A stretch of 15,872 nucleotides of DNA, taken from NCBI GenBank assembly GCA_023405875.1, contig JAEXXN010000303.1:1-15872 (forward strand). Direction: 5' to 3'. Below are positions 1-7,903 of this stretch, one piece after another. The position numbers were made by a program, and so were the translations under genes. The notes beneath the pieces were generated by a model. It made no database searches. It was not told where the DNA came from and worked only from the letters and a program-made list of their open reading frames with translations. The stretch is from Bacillota bacterium. GTDB lineage: Bacteria > Bacillota > Clostridia > Lutisporales > Lutisporaceae. Every line of letters starts with the position of its first letter. Position 1 is the first letter of the stretch.

Positions 1-3000
1 GCTATGGAGGCAGTAAGGATGACAAAAAGTTGATGGACCTGGTACTGACTGTTTATGAATTCGTACAGAGCCATCCCTGGCCTGAGGTATGGCTTAAGGA
101 GGCTGTGGAGGCTTTTGATGCTGCCGATGGGATGGATTTTGCAGAAACGAAATGGGCAGGTATACTGATGAAGAACATTTCCATGGAGCTTACCGGACTG
201 CTCTGTGCGCTGGAAGGCGCCATAAAAACGTCAGAACAGGCTCAAGGGCTGGAGCCGTATGCCGGGGTTCTCCGGGAGGACCGGTTGAGACTGGAAGCCA
301 TGCTGAAGGCTTGCGGAGAGGCCGGGGGCTGGGATGCCCTTTACAACGAGTTCAGCAGGCTTGAGTTTTCGCGTATGCCCAGATGCGGCAAGGAGGTCGA
401 TGCTGTGGCCCAGGAAGAGGTGAAGGGCATAAGGGATGATGTCAAAGGAAGGCTGAACAAGCTGAAGAAGGAATTGATAAGCGGAAGCTCTGAAGAGCTG
501 GCCTCCGACATGAGACAGCTATATCCGGTTATGGAAAGCCTGGGAGACCTTGTCCTGGAGTTTTCGGAAAAATATCAGGAAAAGAAAAAGCAGAAGGGAG
601 TAATTGACTTCAACGATCTTGAGCATTACTGCCTTAAGGTGCTGACAAGCCGGACGTCCGGGGGAGATATCGTACCTACACAAGCTGCTCTTGGGCTGAG
701 GGAGCGCTACGAGGAAATATATATTGACGAATACCAGGACAGCAACCTTACACAGGAGGTAATACTCGGCATGGCCTCCAGGGAGGCTCTGGGGGAGCCC
801 AATATATTCATGGTGGGGGATGTAAAGCAGAGTATTTACCGCTTCAGGCAGGCAAAGCCCGAGCTTTTTATAAAAAAACTCAGAACTTATTCGGGGGATT
901 CTTCGTCTAAATACAGAAAAATACTGCTGAACAAGAATTTCAGGAGCAGAGAGGACATTATAAACGGAGTGAATTATATATTCGGGCAGCTTATGTCCGA
1001 AAATATTGGAGATATCGATTATACCGAAGAGGAAGCGTTATATACGGGAGCGGCTTTTGCAGCTCCCGAGGCACCGGGCTGCAGCTTCGGCGGCCCTGTT
1101 GAGCTTCATGTGATCGACAGCAGGGAGCCGGAGGAAGCGGAAGGGTCGGAAGCTGCCGAAAGTACCGGGGAATTCATTGAAGACGCAGAAACACTTGATA
1201 TTTCCATTGAAGACAGGCCGGATTCCATACAGTGTGAAGCAAGGCTGGTGGTCAAAAGGATAAAAGAGCTTGTGACAGAGGTGGGCAGCGGTTTTCTTGT
1301 GGTTGACAAAGCCACGGGAAAATACAGGCCTGCCCGTTACAGTGACATAGTGATACTCATGAGGGCTACCAGGAACTGGGCGGATGTATTTGCAGAGGAG
1401 CTCAGCCTTTATGGGATTCCGGTATATACAGACACAGGCAGCGGATACTTCAGGACCATTGAGATATCCACCATGCTGGCGCTGCTCCAGATAATAGACA
1501 ATCCCCTTCAGGACATACCCTTGCTGGCAGTCCTGAGATCTCCCATTGCCGGCTTTGACACAGATGAGCTCATTGACATAAGGCTGAAGGACCGGGAGAT
1601 CACTTTTTTTGAAGCAATGGTGAAGGCTGCAGCAGAGGAGGGCGAGCTGGGAAGCAAAGCAGCCGGCTTTATCGACAGCCTCGAAAGGTGGAGGGAAAAA
1701 GCACTTTATCTTTCTACGGATGAGCTTATATGGTACCTGTACAATGCTACGGGATATTTCAGCTTTACAGGTGCCATGCCGGGAGGAGTCAAGAGGCAGG
1801 CCAATCTGAGGCTGCTGTTCGATAAGGCAAGGCAGTATGAGGAATCCAGCTTCAAAGGGCTTTTTAACTTCATAAACTTTATAAACAAGCTGAAGGGCAG
1901 CCAGGGAGACATGGGAAGTGCCAAGACCCTTGGAGAGAAGGATGATGTCGTCCGCATAATGAGCATACATAAAAGCAAGGGACTGGAATTCCCGATAGTA
2001 TTTGTCTGCGGGACAGGAAAGGGCTTCAACCTCACTGATTCCACAAAGGGAATACTGCTGCACCACCAATTGGGAATAGGTCCTGATTTTATAGATCACA
2101 GGCGCAGGATATGGTACCCTTCGATATTCAAGCAGGCCCTGAAGTACAAGATAAGGCTGGAGAGCCTCTCAGAGGAAATGAGAATATTGTATGTTGCCTT
2201 TACCAGAGCAAAGGAAAAACTGATTATCACAGGTACGGTAAATGATCCCCGGAAAAATTCGGCACGCTGGAACAGCAGTACTGAAAATACCCTGAAGGTT
2301 CCGGAGTTTGGCGTATTAAAGGGAAAAAGCTTTATGGACTGGCTCTGCTCGGCGCTTATAAGGCATCCCTCGGGCGGGCTGGCGGAAGCCCTTGGAATTG
2401 AACCGTCGGCCGTATATGAGGGGAATGACCCTTCACGATGGGATATAAGGCTGTGGAACAGGGATGAGGTATTGAAGGAGATTGAGCTGGAGGAGGGCAA
2501 TGATGAAAAGCTTGCGGATGAAGTGGCTCTTGCCTCCTTGGAGGCAGAACCCGATATTCATGCAGATATCATAAAGAGACTGGAGTGGAAGTATCCTTAT
2601 TCCGCATATGAAAAGCTGCCGGTAAAGGTAACCGTCACAGAGCTGAAACGGTATTTTGATACCGAAGCAGCACAGGATTACCAGCTGCAGGCGGCACCGG
2701 CCATCAAGCGGCGGCCGCGGTTCCTGGAGGAAGCAACCGGAATGACTGCCGCGGAAAAGGGTTCTCTGATGCACTTCGTGCTCCAGCATATGAATTTTAA
2801 AGGAGATGTTTCTGAGACAGGAATAAGGAAGCAGACGGAAGCTATGGTACTGGCAGAGCTGCTGACAGAGGTCCAGGCACAGAATGTGAATTACAGGAAA
2901 ATCGCAAGCCTTATGAAGTCGTCCCTTGGGGATCGGATGAGAAATGCCGATAAGCTATACAGGGAAGTTCCCTTTACCATAGAGGTTGAGTGTGCTGAGG

Positions 3001-3266
3001 TATTCGGCAGTGCTGCGGGCTGCGGTGACGAAGGCGAGGCTGTAGTGCTCCAGGGAATAATCGACTGCTGCTTTGAAGAAGCAGGGAAGCTGGTGCTGGT
3101 GGATTACAAGACAGACTATGTACCCGAGGGACAGCAGGCACAGATAAAGGAAAAGTACAGGACGCAGATAGAGTATTACACAAGAGCTTTGAAGCAGATA
3201 ACCGGCAGGGAGGTATCAGACAGGTACATTTATCTGTTCTGGAACGGAGAGCTTCTGCAGTACTGA
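1..3266 (+). CDS. addA: ATP-dependent helicase/nuclease subunit AddA, 5' end outside window
   Basis: AddA is the helicase-nuclease subunit of AddAB, the Firmicutes counterpart of RecBCD, which resects double-strand breaks for recombination in the cytoplasm. The reading frame is already open at base 3, before the first TTG at 30, so the gene continues to the left. About 1,087 residues are visible; family members are about 1,200-1,250, so the N-terminal Walker A part is missing only because of the window edge. UvrD-type motifs appear in order: DEYQD (726-740, Walker B), GDVKQS (816-833), NFRSR (936-950), the MSIHKSKGLEF block (1959-1991) and YVAFTRAKEKL (from 2190). The C-terminal RecB-like nuclease shows GSLMH near 2760, GIID ending at 3065 and DYKTD (3102-3116), followed by QIEYY. 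No frameshift is visible. AddB would normally lie just upstream, but this cannot be seen here. Confidence 0.97.
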   Translation, partial: YGGSKDDKKLMDLVLTVYEFVQSHPWPEVWLKEAVEAFDAADGMDFAETKWAGILMKNISMELTGLLCALEGAIKTSEQAQGLEPYAGVLREDRLRLEAMLKACGEAGGWDALYNEFSRLEFSRMPRCGKEVDAVAQEEVKGIRDDVKGRLNKLKKELISGSSEELASDMRQLYPVMESLGDLVLEFSEKYQEKKKQKGVIDFNDLEHYCLKVLTSRTSGGDIVPTQAALGLRERYEEIYIDEYQDSNLTQEVILGMASREALGEPNIFMVGDVKQSIYRFRQAKPELFIKKLRTYSGDSSSKYRKILLNKNFRSREDIINGVNYIFGQLMSENIGDIDYTEEEALYTGAAFAAPEAPGCSFGGPVELHVIDSREPEEAEGSEAAESTGEFIEDAETLDISIEDRPDSIQCEARLVVKRIKELVTEVGSGFLVVDKATGKYRPARYSDIVILMRATRNWADVFAEELSLYGIPVYTDTGSGYFRTIEISTMLALLQIIDNPLQDIPLLAVLRSPIAGFDTDELIDIRLKDREITFFEAMVKAAAEEGELGSKAAGFIDSLERWREKALYLSTDELIWYLYNATGYFSFTGAMPGGVKRQANLRLLFDKARQYEESSFKGLFNFINFINKLKGSQGDMGSAKTLGEKDDVVRIMSIHKSKGLEFPIVFVCGTGKGFNLTDSTKGILLHHQLGIGPDFIDHRRRIWYPSIFKQALKYKIRLESLSEEMRILYVAFTRAKEKLIITGTVNDPRKNSARWNSSTENTLKVPEFGVLKGKSFMDWLCSALIRHPSGGLAEALGIEPSAVYEGNDPSRWDIRLWNRDEVLKEIELEEGNDEKLADEVALASLEAEPDIHADIIKRLEWKYPYSAYEKLPVKVTVTELKRYFDTEAAQDYQLQAAPAIKRRPRFLEEATGMTAAEKGSLMHFVLQHMNFKGDVSETGIRKQTEAMVLAELLTEVQAQNVNYRKIASLMKSSLGDRMRNADKLYREVPFTIEVECAEVFGSAAGCGDEGEAVVLQGIIDCCFEEAGKLVLVDYKTDYVPEGQQAQIKEKYRTQIEYYTRALKQITGREVSDRYIYLFWNGELLQY

Positions 3267-3279
3267 CATATTTACCCGG

Positions 3280-3308
3280 TTAAATCAAGCTCCTGAGTAT
3301 TGTATAAT
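3280..3308 (+). promoter_or_regulatory. candidate sigI promoter: perfect -10, weak -35
   Basis: A perfect TATAAT lies at 3303-3308. The best -35 at 17 bp spacing, TTAAAT (3280-3285), matches TTGACA at only three positions. The expected start point, near 3314, would coincide with the left arm of the GGAACGGC hairpin, so the transcript would begin with that stem-loop. SigI operons are often autoregulated, but I could not find a convincing SigI-type promoter here. Confidence 0.4.
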
Positions 3309-3336
3309 AGTAGGGAACGGCCCCCGTGCCGTTCCG
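3299..3336 (+). repeat. 38-nt hairpin repeat with AT-rich leader, copy 1
   Basis: The leader ATTGTATAATAGTAGG is followed by GGAACGGC (3314-3321), a 6-nt loop and GCCGTTCC (3328-3335), a perfect 8-bp stem. A second copy at 15568-15605 has the same length, stem size and loop size and matches at 31 of 38 positions. The only stem difference is a G-C to A-T pair exchange. There is no T-run after the stem, so it is not a classical terminator for addA. Confidence 0.75.
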
Positions 3337-3368
3337 CAAAGCCAAAAAAGGTCCTTTTGGGGTGAACT

Positions 3369-4094
3369 ATGTTTTATGAATCCATAAATGAAAGAGTAAT
3401 GAAGATCAAGCTAAATTCCGATGAGAAGAACATTTTCATAGAGGAGTACAAGCCCTTTATTGCAGCTGCTGTAGAAAAGGCTACGGGCAGGTTTGTTTCC
3501 TATGGGCAGGATGAAGAGCTCAGCATAGGACTTATGGCATTTGATGAAGCAATAACACACTATGACCAGCAGAAGGGGAGCTTTTTGAGCTTTGCACAGA
3601 ATGTTATAAAAAAGAGGCTCATTGACTATTACCGTAAGGAAAAGAAGCATCAGAACGTTGCATATATAAACGACTATTCCACGGAGGAGGCTGAAGGCGA
3701 AGAGGTCTTTGAACAGGTAATAGCCGCTGAGGAAGCCCGGAGCAAGTACGAGCAGGAGGAGATAAACCAACTGAGGAGGCAGGAGCTTGTGCAGCTGAAA
3801 GAAGAGCTTTTCACCTGGGGGCTGAAGCTGGACGATGTGGCAAAAAGCTCTCCCAAGCATACGGCTACCAAGAGTTCATATCTGGACATAGTCAGGTACA
3901 TAATCGACCGGCCTGAGCTGGTCAAAAAAATAAAAATAAAGCAATATCTTCCCGTAGCAGAAATTGAAGAGGGCACAAAATTACCCCGTAAAACTATAGA
4001 GCGCTCACGAAATTATGTAGTAGCAGCAATGATAATATTAACAGGAGATTATTACTGTATAAGGGAGTTCATAGACTGGGGGTGGAAGAAATGA
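3369..4094 (+). CDS. sigI: RNA polymerase sigma factor SigI
   Basis: This is a SigI-family alternative sigma factor (241 aa), which directs RNA polymerase to its own promoter set and is held inactive by the cognate membrane anti-sigma factor. Sigma region 2 spans about residues 27-94, with YKPFI, the DEELSIGLMAFDEAI helix and IDYYRKEKKH. The C-terminal SigI-specific DNA-binding part is about residues 194-241 (LPVAEIEEGTKLPRKTIERS, then a stretch ending GDYYCIREFI), which matches the family pattern. ATG at 3369 is preceded by GGGGTGA at about 5 nt; an internal ATG at 3402 lacks a comparable site. The stop codon overlaps the ATG of rsgI (ATGA at 4091-4094), so the two are translationally coupled. 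In the relatives I know, SigI controls heat-stress/cell-envelope genes (Bacillus) or polysaccharide-degradation genes (Clostridium thermocellum group); the regulon here cannot be read from the window. Confidence 0.93.
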   Translation: MFYESINERVMKIKLNSDEKNIFIEEYKPFIAAAVEKATGRFVSYGQDEELSIGLMAFDEAITHYDQQKGSFLSFAQNVIKKRLIDYYRKEKKHQNVAYINDYSTEEAEGEEVFEQVIAAEEARSKYEQEEINQLRRQELVQLKEELFTWGLKLDDVAKSSPKHTATKSSYLDIVRYIIDRPELVKKIKIKQYLPVAEIEEGTKLPRKTIERSRNYVVAAMIILTGDYYCIREFIDWGWKK

Positions 4095-5299
4095 AAGCTA
4101 TAGTGGCAGAGATAGATAAAAAGCAAATGATCGTTATAACGGACCAGGGAGACTTTGTGAAGCTAAAGAGACAGATGTCTGCTGCAATCGGTGATGAAAT
4201 AGAATTTAATGCCCCCAAGAGCTATCCGGCATATAAAAGGCTGGTGACTGTCGCCGCATGCTTCCTGGCATGCATATTCCTGTCAACCGGAGTTTATGCC
4301 TATTATACCCCTTACAGCTATGTAAGCGTGGATATAAATCCAAGTATTGCAATGTCCCTGAACAGATTCCAACGGGTAATATCCGTTGATGCTATAACAG
4401 AAGATGCGGCAGAGCTTATAAAGGATGCCGGGAGCCTGAAAAACCAGGAGATCGACAAGGCACTTTCCCAGCTTATAAAAAGTGCTTCTGATAAGGGTTA
4501 TATAGACGCAAAGGCGGAAAACCGTGTAATGGTCGTGGTTTCAGCAAAGGACCCCAAGCAGGAGAATAAATTGGCGGGGACAGTCAGCAAAGCTGCTTCA
4601 AAAGAGCTGTCCAAGGTGAATAAAAGCTCTGAAGTCACTGTCGCAAAGACAAGTGTGGAAAGCTACAAGGAAGCAGTATCCAACAAGGTGTCGCCGGGAA
4701 GGGAAATTCTTGAAGACAAGCTGAAAAAGGTAAATCCCGGGATAAAGGATGAAGAAGTAAAAAACATGACTGTAAAGGAAGCCATGGAGCGTATAAATGA
4801 AGGCAAAAAAGCTGTAAGAGAAGCGGAAAAGAAGAATAAGCAGGCAGAACGCGATAAGGAAAAAGAACAGGCCTTCCAGGGAAAAAATAACAGAGACAAA
4901 AAGGATGAAAAGGAAACAGCAAAGGCCCAAAAGGAAGAGAAAAAGTACAGTAAAATGTGGCCGGCAGCCCAGCCAAAGGATAATAAGGCCGTGAACGCGA
5001 ACAAGGATAAGGAGGCAGCCTCAAAAAAAGATAAGGCTGAAAAGGATAAAAAAGGAACGGGTTGGAGCAAAAATACCTACAAAGACAGCGATAAGGATAA
5101 AAGCAAGGACAGAAATAAGGACAACGATAAAAATGATGATAAAAACAAAAAAGACAGAGAAGATAAGGAAGACAGCGGGAAAAAGGACAATAAAGGAAAC
5201 GGGAATTCGGGAGACAAGTCCAAAAAGAATAATTCTCAGGATCTGGGACAGAGGTTTAAAGATATGATGCAGACAATAAAAGCAAAGAAAAGCCGTTAG
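4091..5299 (+). CDS. rsgI: RsgI-type membrane anti-sigma factor with Lys/Asp-rich tail
   Basis: This is the anti-sigma factor for SigI (402 aa from ATG 4091). I chose this start because MKAIVAEI is the usual beginning of the RsgI N-terminal domain, because it gives an ATGA overlap with sigI, and because GGGGGTGG precedes it. A GTG at 4082 would add three residues but sits on that ribosome site. Residues 1-40 form the cytoplasmic SigI-binding domain and about 51-71 a single membrane segment. The outer domain opens with YVSVDINPSI; the Asn83-Pro84 bond corresponds to the site where RsgI proteins have been reported to self-cleave for transmembrane signalling. From about residue 225 to the end the protein is a charged low-complexity tail dominated by Lys, Asp, Glu and Asn, probably disordered. 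No carbohydrate-binding or glycosidase module is present, unlike many cellulolytic RsgI proteins. Assignment is sure; the signal sensed is unknown. Confidence 0.92.
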   Translation: MKAIVAEIDKKQMIVITDQGDFVKLKRQMSAAIGDEIEFNAPKSYPAYKRLVTVAACFLACIFLSTGVYAYYTPYSYVSVDINPSIAMSLNRFQRVISVDAITEDAAELIKDAGSLKNQEIDKALSQLIKSASDKGYIDAKAENRVMVVVSAKDPKQENKLAGTVSKAASKELSKVNKSSEVTVAKTSVESYKEAVSNKVSPGREILEDKLKKVNPGIKDEEVKNMTVKEAMERINEGKKAVREAEKKNKQAERDKEKEQAFQGKNNRDKKDEKETAKAQKEEKKYSKMWPAAQPKDNKAVNANKDKEAASKKDKAEKDKKGTGWSKNTYKDSDKDKSKDRNKDNDKNDDKNKKDREDKEDSGKKDNKGNGNSGDKSKKNNSQDLGQRFKDMMQTIKAKKSR

Positions 5300-5333
5300 C
5301 CGGGTGTAAAAGCCAGGCCTCACGGCTTTTCAC
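5287..5333 (+). terminator. hairpin(s) at end of rsgI, possible terminator
   Basis: GAAAAGCCGT (5287-5296, spanning the end of rsgI) is a perfect 10-bp complement of ACGGCTTTTC (5322-5331). A competing inner arm, AAAAGCC (5308-5314), can pair with the same GGCTTTT (5324-5330), extended by GTG/CAC across a one-base bulge. Both folds put the T-run inside the stem rather than after it, so termination is plausible but not textbook. Confidence 0.45.
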
Positions 5334-5336
5334 ATA

Positions 5337-5365
5337 TTGAAATTTGTGGATGGATGTTGTAGGAT
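5337..5365 (+). promoter_or_regulatory. candidate sigma-A promoter for TPR-lepB unit
   Basis: TTGAAA (5337-5342), a 17-bp spacer and TAGGAT (5360-5365) give five and four matches to the -35 and -10 consensus. The predicted start near 5372 leaves a leader of about 25 nt before the AGGTGG ribosome site and the GTG start at 5397. Confidence 0.5.
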
Positions 5366-5396
5366 TAAGTAGAATATTCATTAAGGTGGTGTTTGG

Positions 5397-6272
5397 GTGC
5401 CAAAGAAGCTTATTGCAGTTTCAGCCGCTTTGCTCATATTCTGCGTTTTGATATTTCCTTCCGCTATCAATGCCGTCATTGATTGTGACAGGGGCAGGAG
5501 AGCTCAGGAGGAGGGCATGCATACAACTGCCATAAAAGAATATGAGCGGGCGTTGGAGCGGTTCCCTGACTCTGCGGTAATAATTGCAAGGCTTGCTGTT
5601 TCGTATTTTCACAATGAGAAAATAGATAAATGCAGAGAGCTGCTGGAACGGCTAGCAGGCAGGAGGCTGCCGGCAAAGCTTGCAGGCCAGGTGAACGGTA
5701 TTGTTCAGAAAATGGATGAAACGTACTATGAAAGCAGTGAATTGCTTGAGGCACTCAGGCTTTACGGTCAGGAGGAATTGGAAAGGACCGCCTCCAGGCT
5801 TGAAGCGTACATGGATAAGAACAAAAATGACGTAATGGGAATTTTTCACCTTGCAAACATCAACTTTGATATGGGAAAATATAGTGAGGCAGAAAGACTT
5901 TATACAAGGGCTCTGGAGCTGCAGCCGGAATTTCATTCTGCGAACCTCAATCTGGCGGCAGTATACAGGATGACAGGAGATTATGAAAAGGCGGCGGAGT
6001 GCTGCGAGAGAGTGCTAAGTTCAAATAAGGAGTACCCCCAGGCTTTTATAGCCCTCTCCAGGCTGGAGCTGCAAAGGGGTGACTATAGGTCGGCGCTGGA
6101 ATATTCAAAAACGGCCTATGACTTTGATAACACAGATATGCAGGCAGCCGCCAATCTCTGCATAGCATATCACTACAACAGCATGGCTGCTGACCGGGAT
6201 AAGCTTTATGAAGCTCTCACACAGAATAACTATAATGATTTAGAAGCCTTAAGGGCTGTTATCGGTAAATAA
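5397..6272 (+). CDS. exported or membrane-anchored TPR-repeat protein
   Basis: This 291-residue protein starts at GTG 5397, with AGGTGG about 7 nt upstream. Residues 1-26 read as KK followed by a hydrophobic core (LIAVSAALLIFCVLIF) ending PSAINA, a signal peptide or signal anchor, so the rest is probably outside the membrane. The remainder is alpha-helical tetratricopeptide repeats: one block at about 31-90 (AIKEYERALERFPDSA) and a run of further units from about 142 to 270 (GKYSEAERLYTRALELQPEF, GDYEKAAECCERVL, GDYRSALEYSKTAYDFD). TPRs bind partner proteins; no catalytic domain is visible and the partner is unknown. lepB follows after 19 nt on the same strand, suggesting co-transcription and a possible role around protein export or the cell envelope, which is inference from context only. 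Confidence 0.85.
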   Translation: MPKKLIAVSAALLIFCVLIFPSAINAVIDCDRGRRAQEEGMHTTAIKEYERALERFPDSAVIIARLAVSYFHNEKIDKCRELLERLAGRRLPAKLAGQVNGIVQKMDETYYESSELLEALRLYGQEELERTASRLEAYMDKNKNDVMGIFHLANINFDMGKYSEAERLYTRALELQPEFHSANLNLAAVYRMTGDYEKAAECCERVLSSNKEYPQAFIALSRLELQRGDYRSALEYSKTAYDFDNTDMQAAANLCIAYHYNSMAADRDKLYEALTQNNYNDLEALRAVIGK

Positions 6273-6291
6273 TGAAAAGAGGTGCATTCGC

Positions 6292-6831
6292 TTGAATTTC
6301 GATGCTGAAACAAAAAAAGAGATATACTCATGGATAAAGACAATTCTTTTCGCAGTACTGCTGGCTGTGATTTTCAGAAGCTACATATTCAGAACGGCTT
6401 ATGCCATGAGCGTGTCAATGGAACCGACGCTGCATGAAGGACAGGTGCTTATAATATCAAGAGTGAATTATCTTGTAGGTGAGCCTGAAAGAGGGGATAT
6501 AGTCGTAATTGACAGTAAGCAGGACAAGCTGGAACACCTCAACCTTATAAAGAGGGTGGTGGGGCTGCCGGGAGAAACAGTTGAGATAAAGGACGGCAGG
6601 GTATATATAGACGGAAAATTACTGGATCCGGATTTTACACAGTCGCCAACCCCTGACTTCGGATTTGAAAAAACCACCATACCTGAGGGCATGTACATGG
6701 TCATGGGAGACAACCGGGAGCACAGCAGGGACAGCAGGTTCGACTCGGTAGGCTTTGTCCCCGGGGAAGCTTTTCAGGGAGAGGCTGTGTTCAGAGTCTG
6801 GCCCTTTAACAAGATGGGGAAATTGCAATAG
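6292..6831 (+). CDS. lepB: signal peptidase I
   Basis: Type I signal peptidase (179 aa) cleaves signal peptides from secreted proteins at the outer face of the cytoplasmic membrane with a Ser-Lys dyad. The start is TTG 6292, with AGAGGTG about 7 nt upstream. One N-terminal membrane segment lies at about residues 14-33. The family boxes follow: SVSMEPTL with catalytic Ser42, RGDIVV at 67-72, LIKRVVGLPGE with catalytic Lys87, and GDNREHSRDSR at 139-149. The length fits the short, single-span Gram-positive enzymes such as SipS. All key residues are present. It follows the TPR gene closely and is the last core gene before the repeat-rich accessory region. Confidence 0.95.
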   Translation: MNFDAETKKEIYSWIKTILFAVLLAVIFRSYIFRTAYAMSVSMEPTLHEGQVLIISRVNYLVGEPERGDIVVIDSKQDKLEHLNLIKRVVGLPGETVEIKDGRVYIDGKLLDPDFTQSPTPDFGFEKTTIPEGMYMVMGDNREHSRDSRFDSVGFVPGEAFQGEAVFRVWPFNKMGKLQ

Positions 6832-6835
6832 AAAT

Positions 6836-6900
6836 GGGACAATGGGGACAGGTACCTTGTCCCATTTTATTTGGGACAAGGTACCTGTCCCCATTGTCCC
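6836..6900. repeat. 29-bp perfect inverted repeat, 7-nt loop
   Basis: The arms 6836-6864 and 6872-6900 are exact reverse complements around the loop TTTTATT. Each arm is itself nearly palindromic (GGGACAGGTACCTTGTCCC, 6846-6864), so single arms can fold too. There is no T-run after the right arm. It begins 5 bp after the lepB stop and ends 17 nt before the next start codon. It resembles dispersed GGGAC-type palindromes that I associate with clostridial genomes; that family link is from memory and not tested. Confidence 0.9.
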
Positions 6901-6917
6901 TATAAGGAGGAGATACA

Positions 6918-7838
6918 TTGTACAAAAGTGATATAGTGTGGAAAAAAGTACAGAGTTATTTGCCGCCGCAAAACAGATTACATACAGATATGGAACCGGA
7001 AGAGCGTTTTATACAATTAAGCGATGGCAACAGAATTCATGTGGATATTTACGCGCCTTCAAATGCAAAAGCAACGATAATTCTGCTTCATGGAGTGGGA
7101 GGTAATGGGCGTTTGCTTTCTTTTCTGGCTGTCCCGTTTTATAAAAGCGGATATCAGGTGATTTGTCCCGACTTGCCTTTATATGGGTATAGTGAATACT
7201 CGGATACTGTCACCTACGATACATGGGTCAGGGATGCACTTGAAGTAACGGAACTTTACTCTAAAGAAGGATTGCCCATGTTTTTATTTGGTCTTAGTGC
7301 AGGAGGGATGTTAGCTTACCAAGTTGCCTGTGAAGCCTCTTCGATACATGGTGTACTGGTCACATGCATTTTGGATCAAAGACAGCGCAGCGTTACAGAA
7401 GCGACTTCTTCCAATCCGCTCCTTGTACGATTTGCGCTTCCTGTTGTTGCACAAATAAGAAAGCTGTTCCCCAATATCCAAATCCCCATGAAATGGGTTG
7501 CAAATATGAAAGCGATTGTGAATAACAAAGAGCTAGCCAAAATACTTATGGCAGATACCAAATCATCGGGTGCAAAAATAACTTTGACTTTTTTGTATAC
7601 CATGCTTCATCCTGAAATCGCAATAGAACCTTCCGGTTTTGAACATCCTTTTATTCTTCTTCATCCGGAAAATGATCACTGGACCGATATTTCATTAAGC
7701 AGGCTTTTCTATGATAAACTTGGATGTGAGAAGGAAATACACTTACTTACCGGAGCGGGTCATTTCCCTATTGAAGAGGATGGATTAAACATTCTTATCC
7801 AAAAAAGTATAGCTTTTATCGAAAAATATAGATTGTAG
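6918..7838 (+). CDS. alpha/beta hydrolase, serine hydrolase of S33/Hydrolase_4 type
   Basis: This 306-residue soluble protein has the alpha/beta-hydrolase fold: an oxyanion-hole strand with LLHGVGG (57-62), the nucleophile elbow GLSAGG with Ser127, a likely acid at Asp253 (HPENDHW) and His282 (GAGHFP). This is a complete Ser-Asp-His triad. A cap region lies between about 150 and 235. The substrate is unknown; lysophospholipase/monoacylglycerol lipase-like or peptidase-like relatives share this layout. The start is TTG 6918 with AAGGAGGAG 5 nt upstream. Only 17 nt separate the start from the 29-bp inverted repeat, so its promoter must lie inside or before that repeat, or it is read through from lepB. 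Codon use is more AT-rich and mixed than in the flanking core genes, suggesting a separate origin. It converges on the catalase gene. Confidence 0.85.
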   Translation: MYKSDIVWKKVQSYLPPQNRLHTDMEPEERFIQLSDGNRIHVDIYAPSNAKATIILLHGVGGNGRLLSFLAVPFYKSGYQVICPDLPLYGYSEYSDTVTYDTWVRDALEVTELYSKEGLPMFLFGLSAGGMLAYQVACEASSIHGVLVTCILDQRQRSVTEATSSNPLLVRFALPVVAQIRKLFPNIQIPMKWVANMKAIVNNKELAKILMADTKSSGAKITLTFLYTMLHPEIAIEPSGFEHPFILLHPENDHWTDISLSRLFYDKLGCEKEIHLLTGAGHFPIEEDGLNILIQKSIAFIEKYRL

Positions 7839-7903
7839 GTGCATATCCATTCCCATTCTCTACCCACCATAAATATCCATATGACAGATTGAGTTTTCCC
7901 AGC

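Noticed and set aside
3267..3368. SigI-type autoregulatory promoter before sigI
   Set aside because: No pair of elements at suitable spacing resembling the known SigI promoters was convincing; a sigma-A-like -10 is the only clear signal.
4082..4090. GTG start for rsgI at 4082
   Set aside because: The GTG is part of the GGGGGTGG ribosome site; ATG 4091 gives the family-typical MKAIV start and the ATGA overlap.
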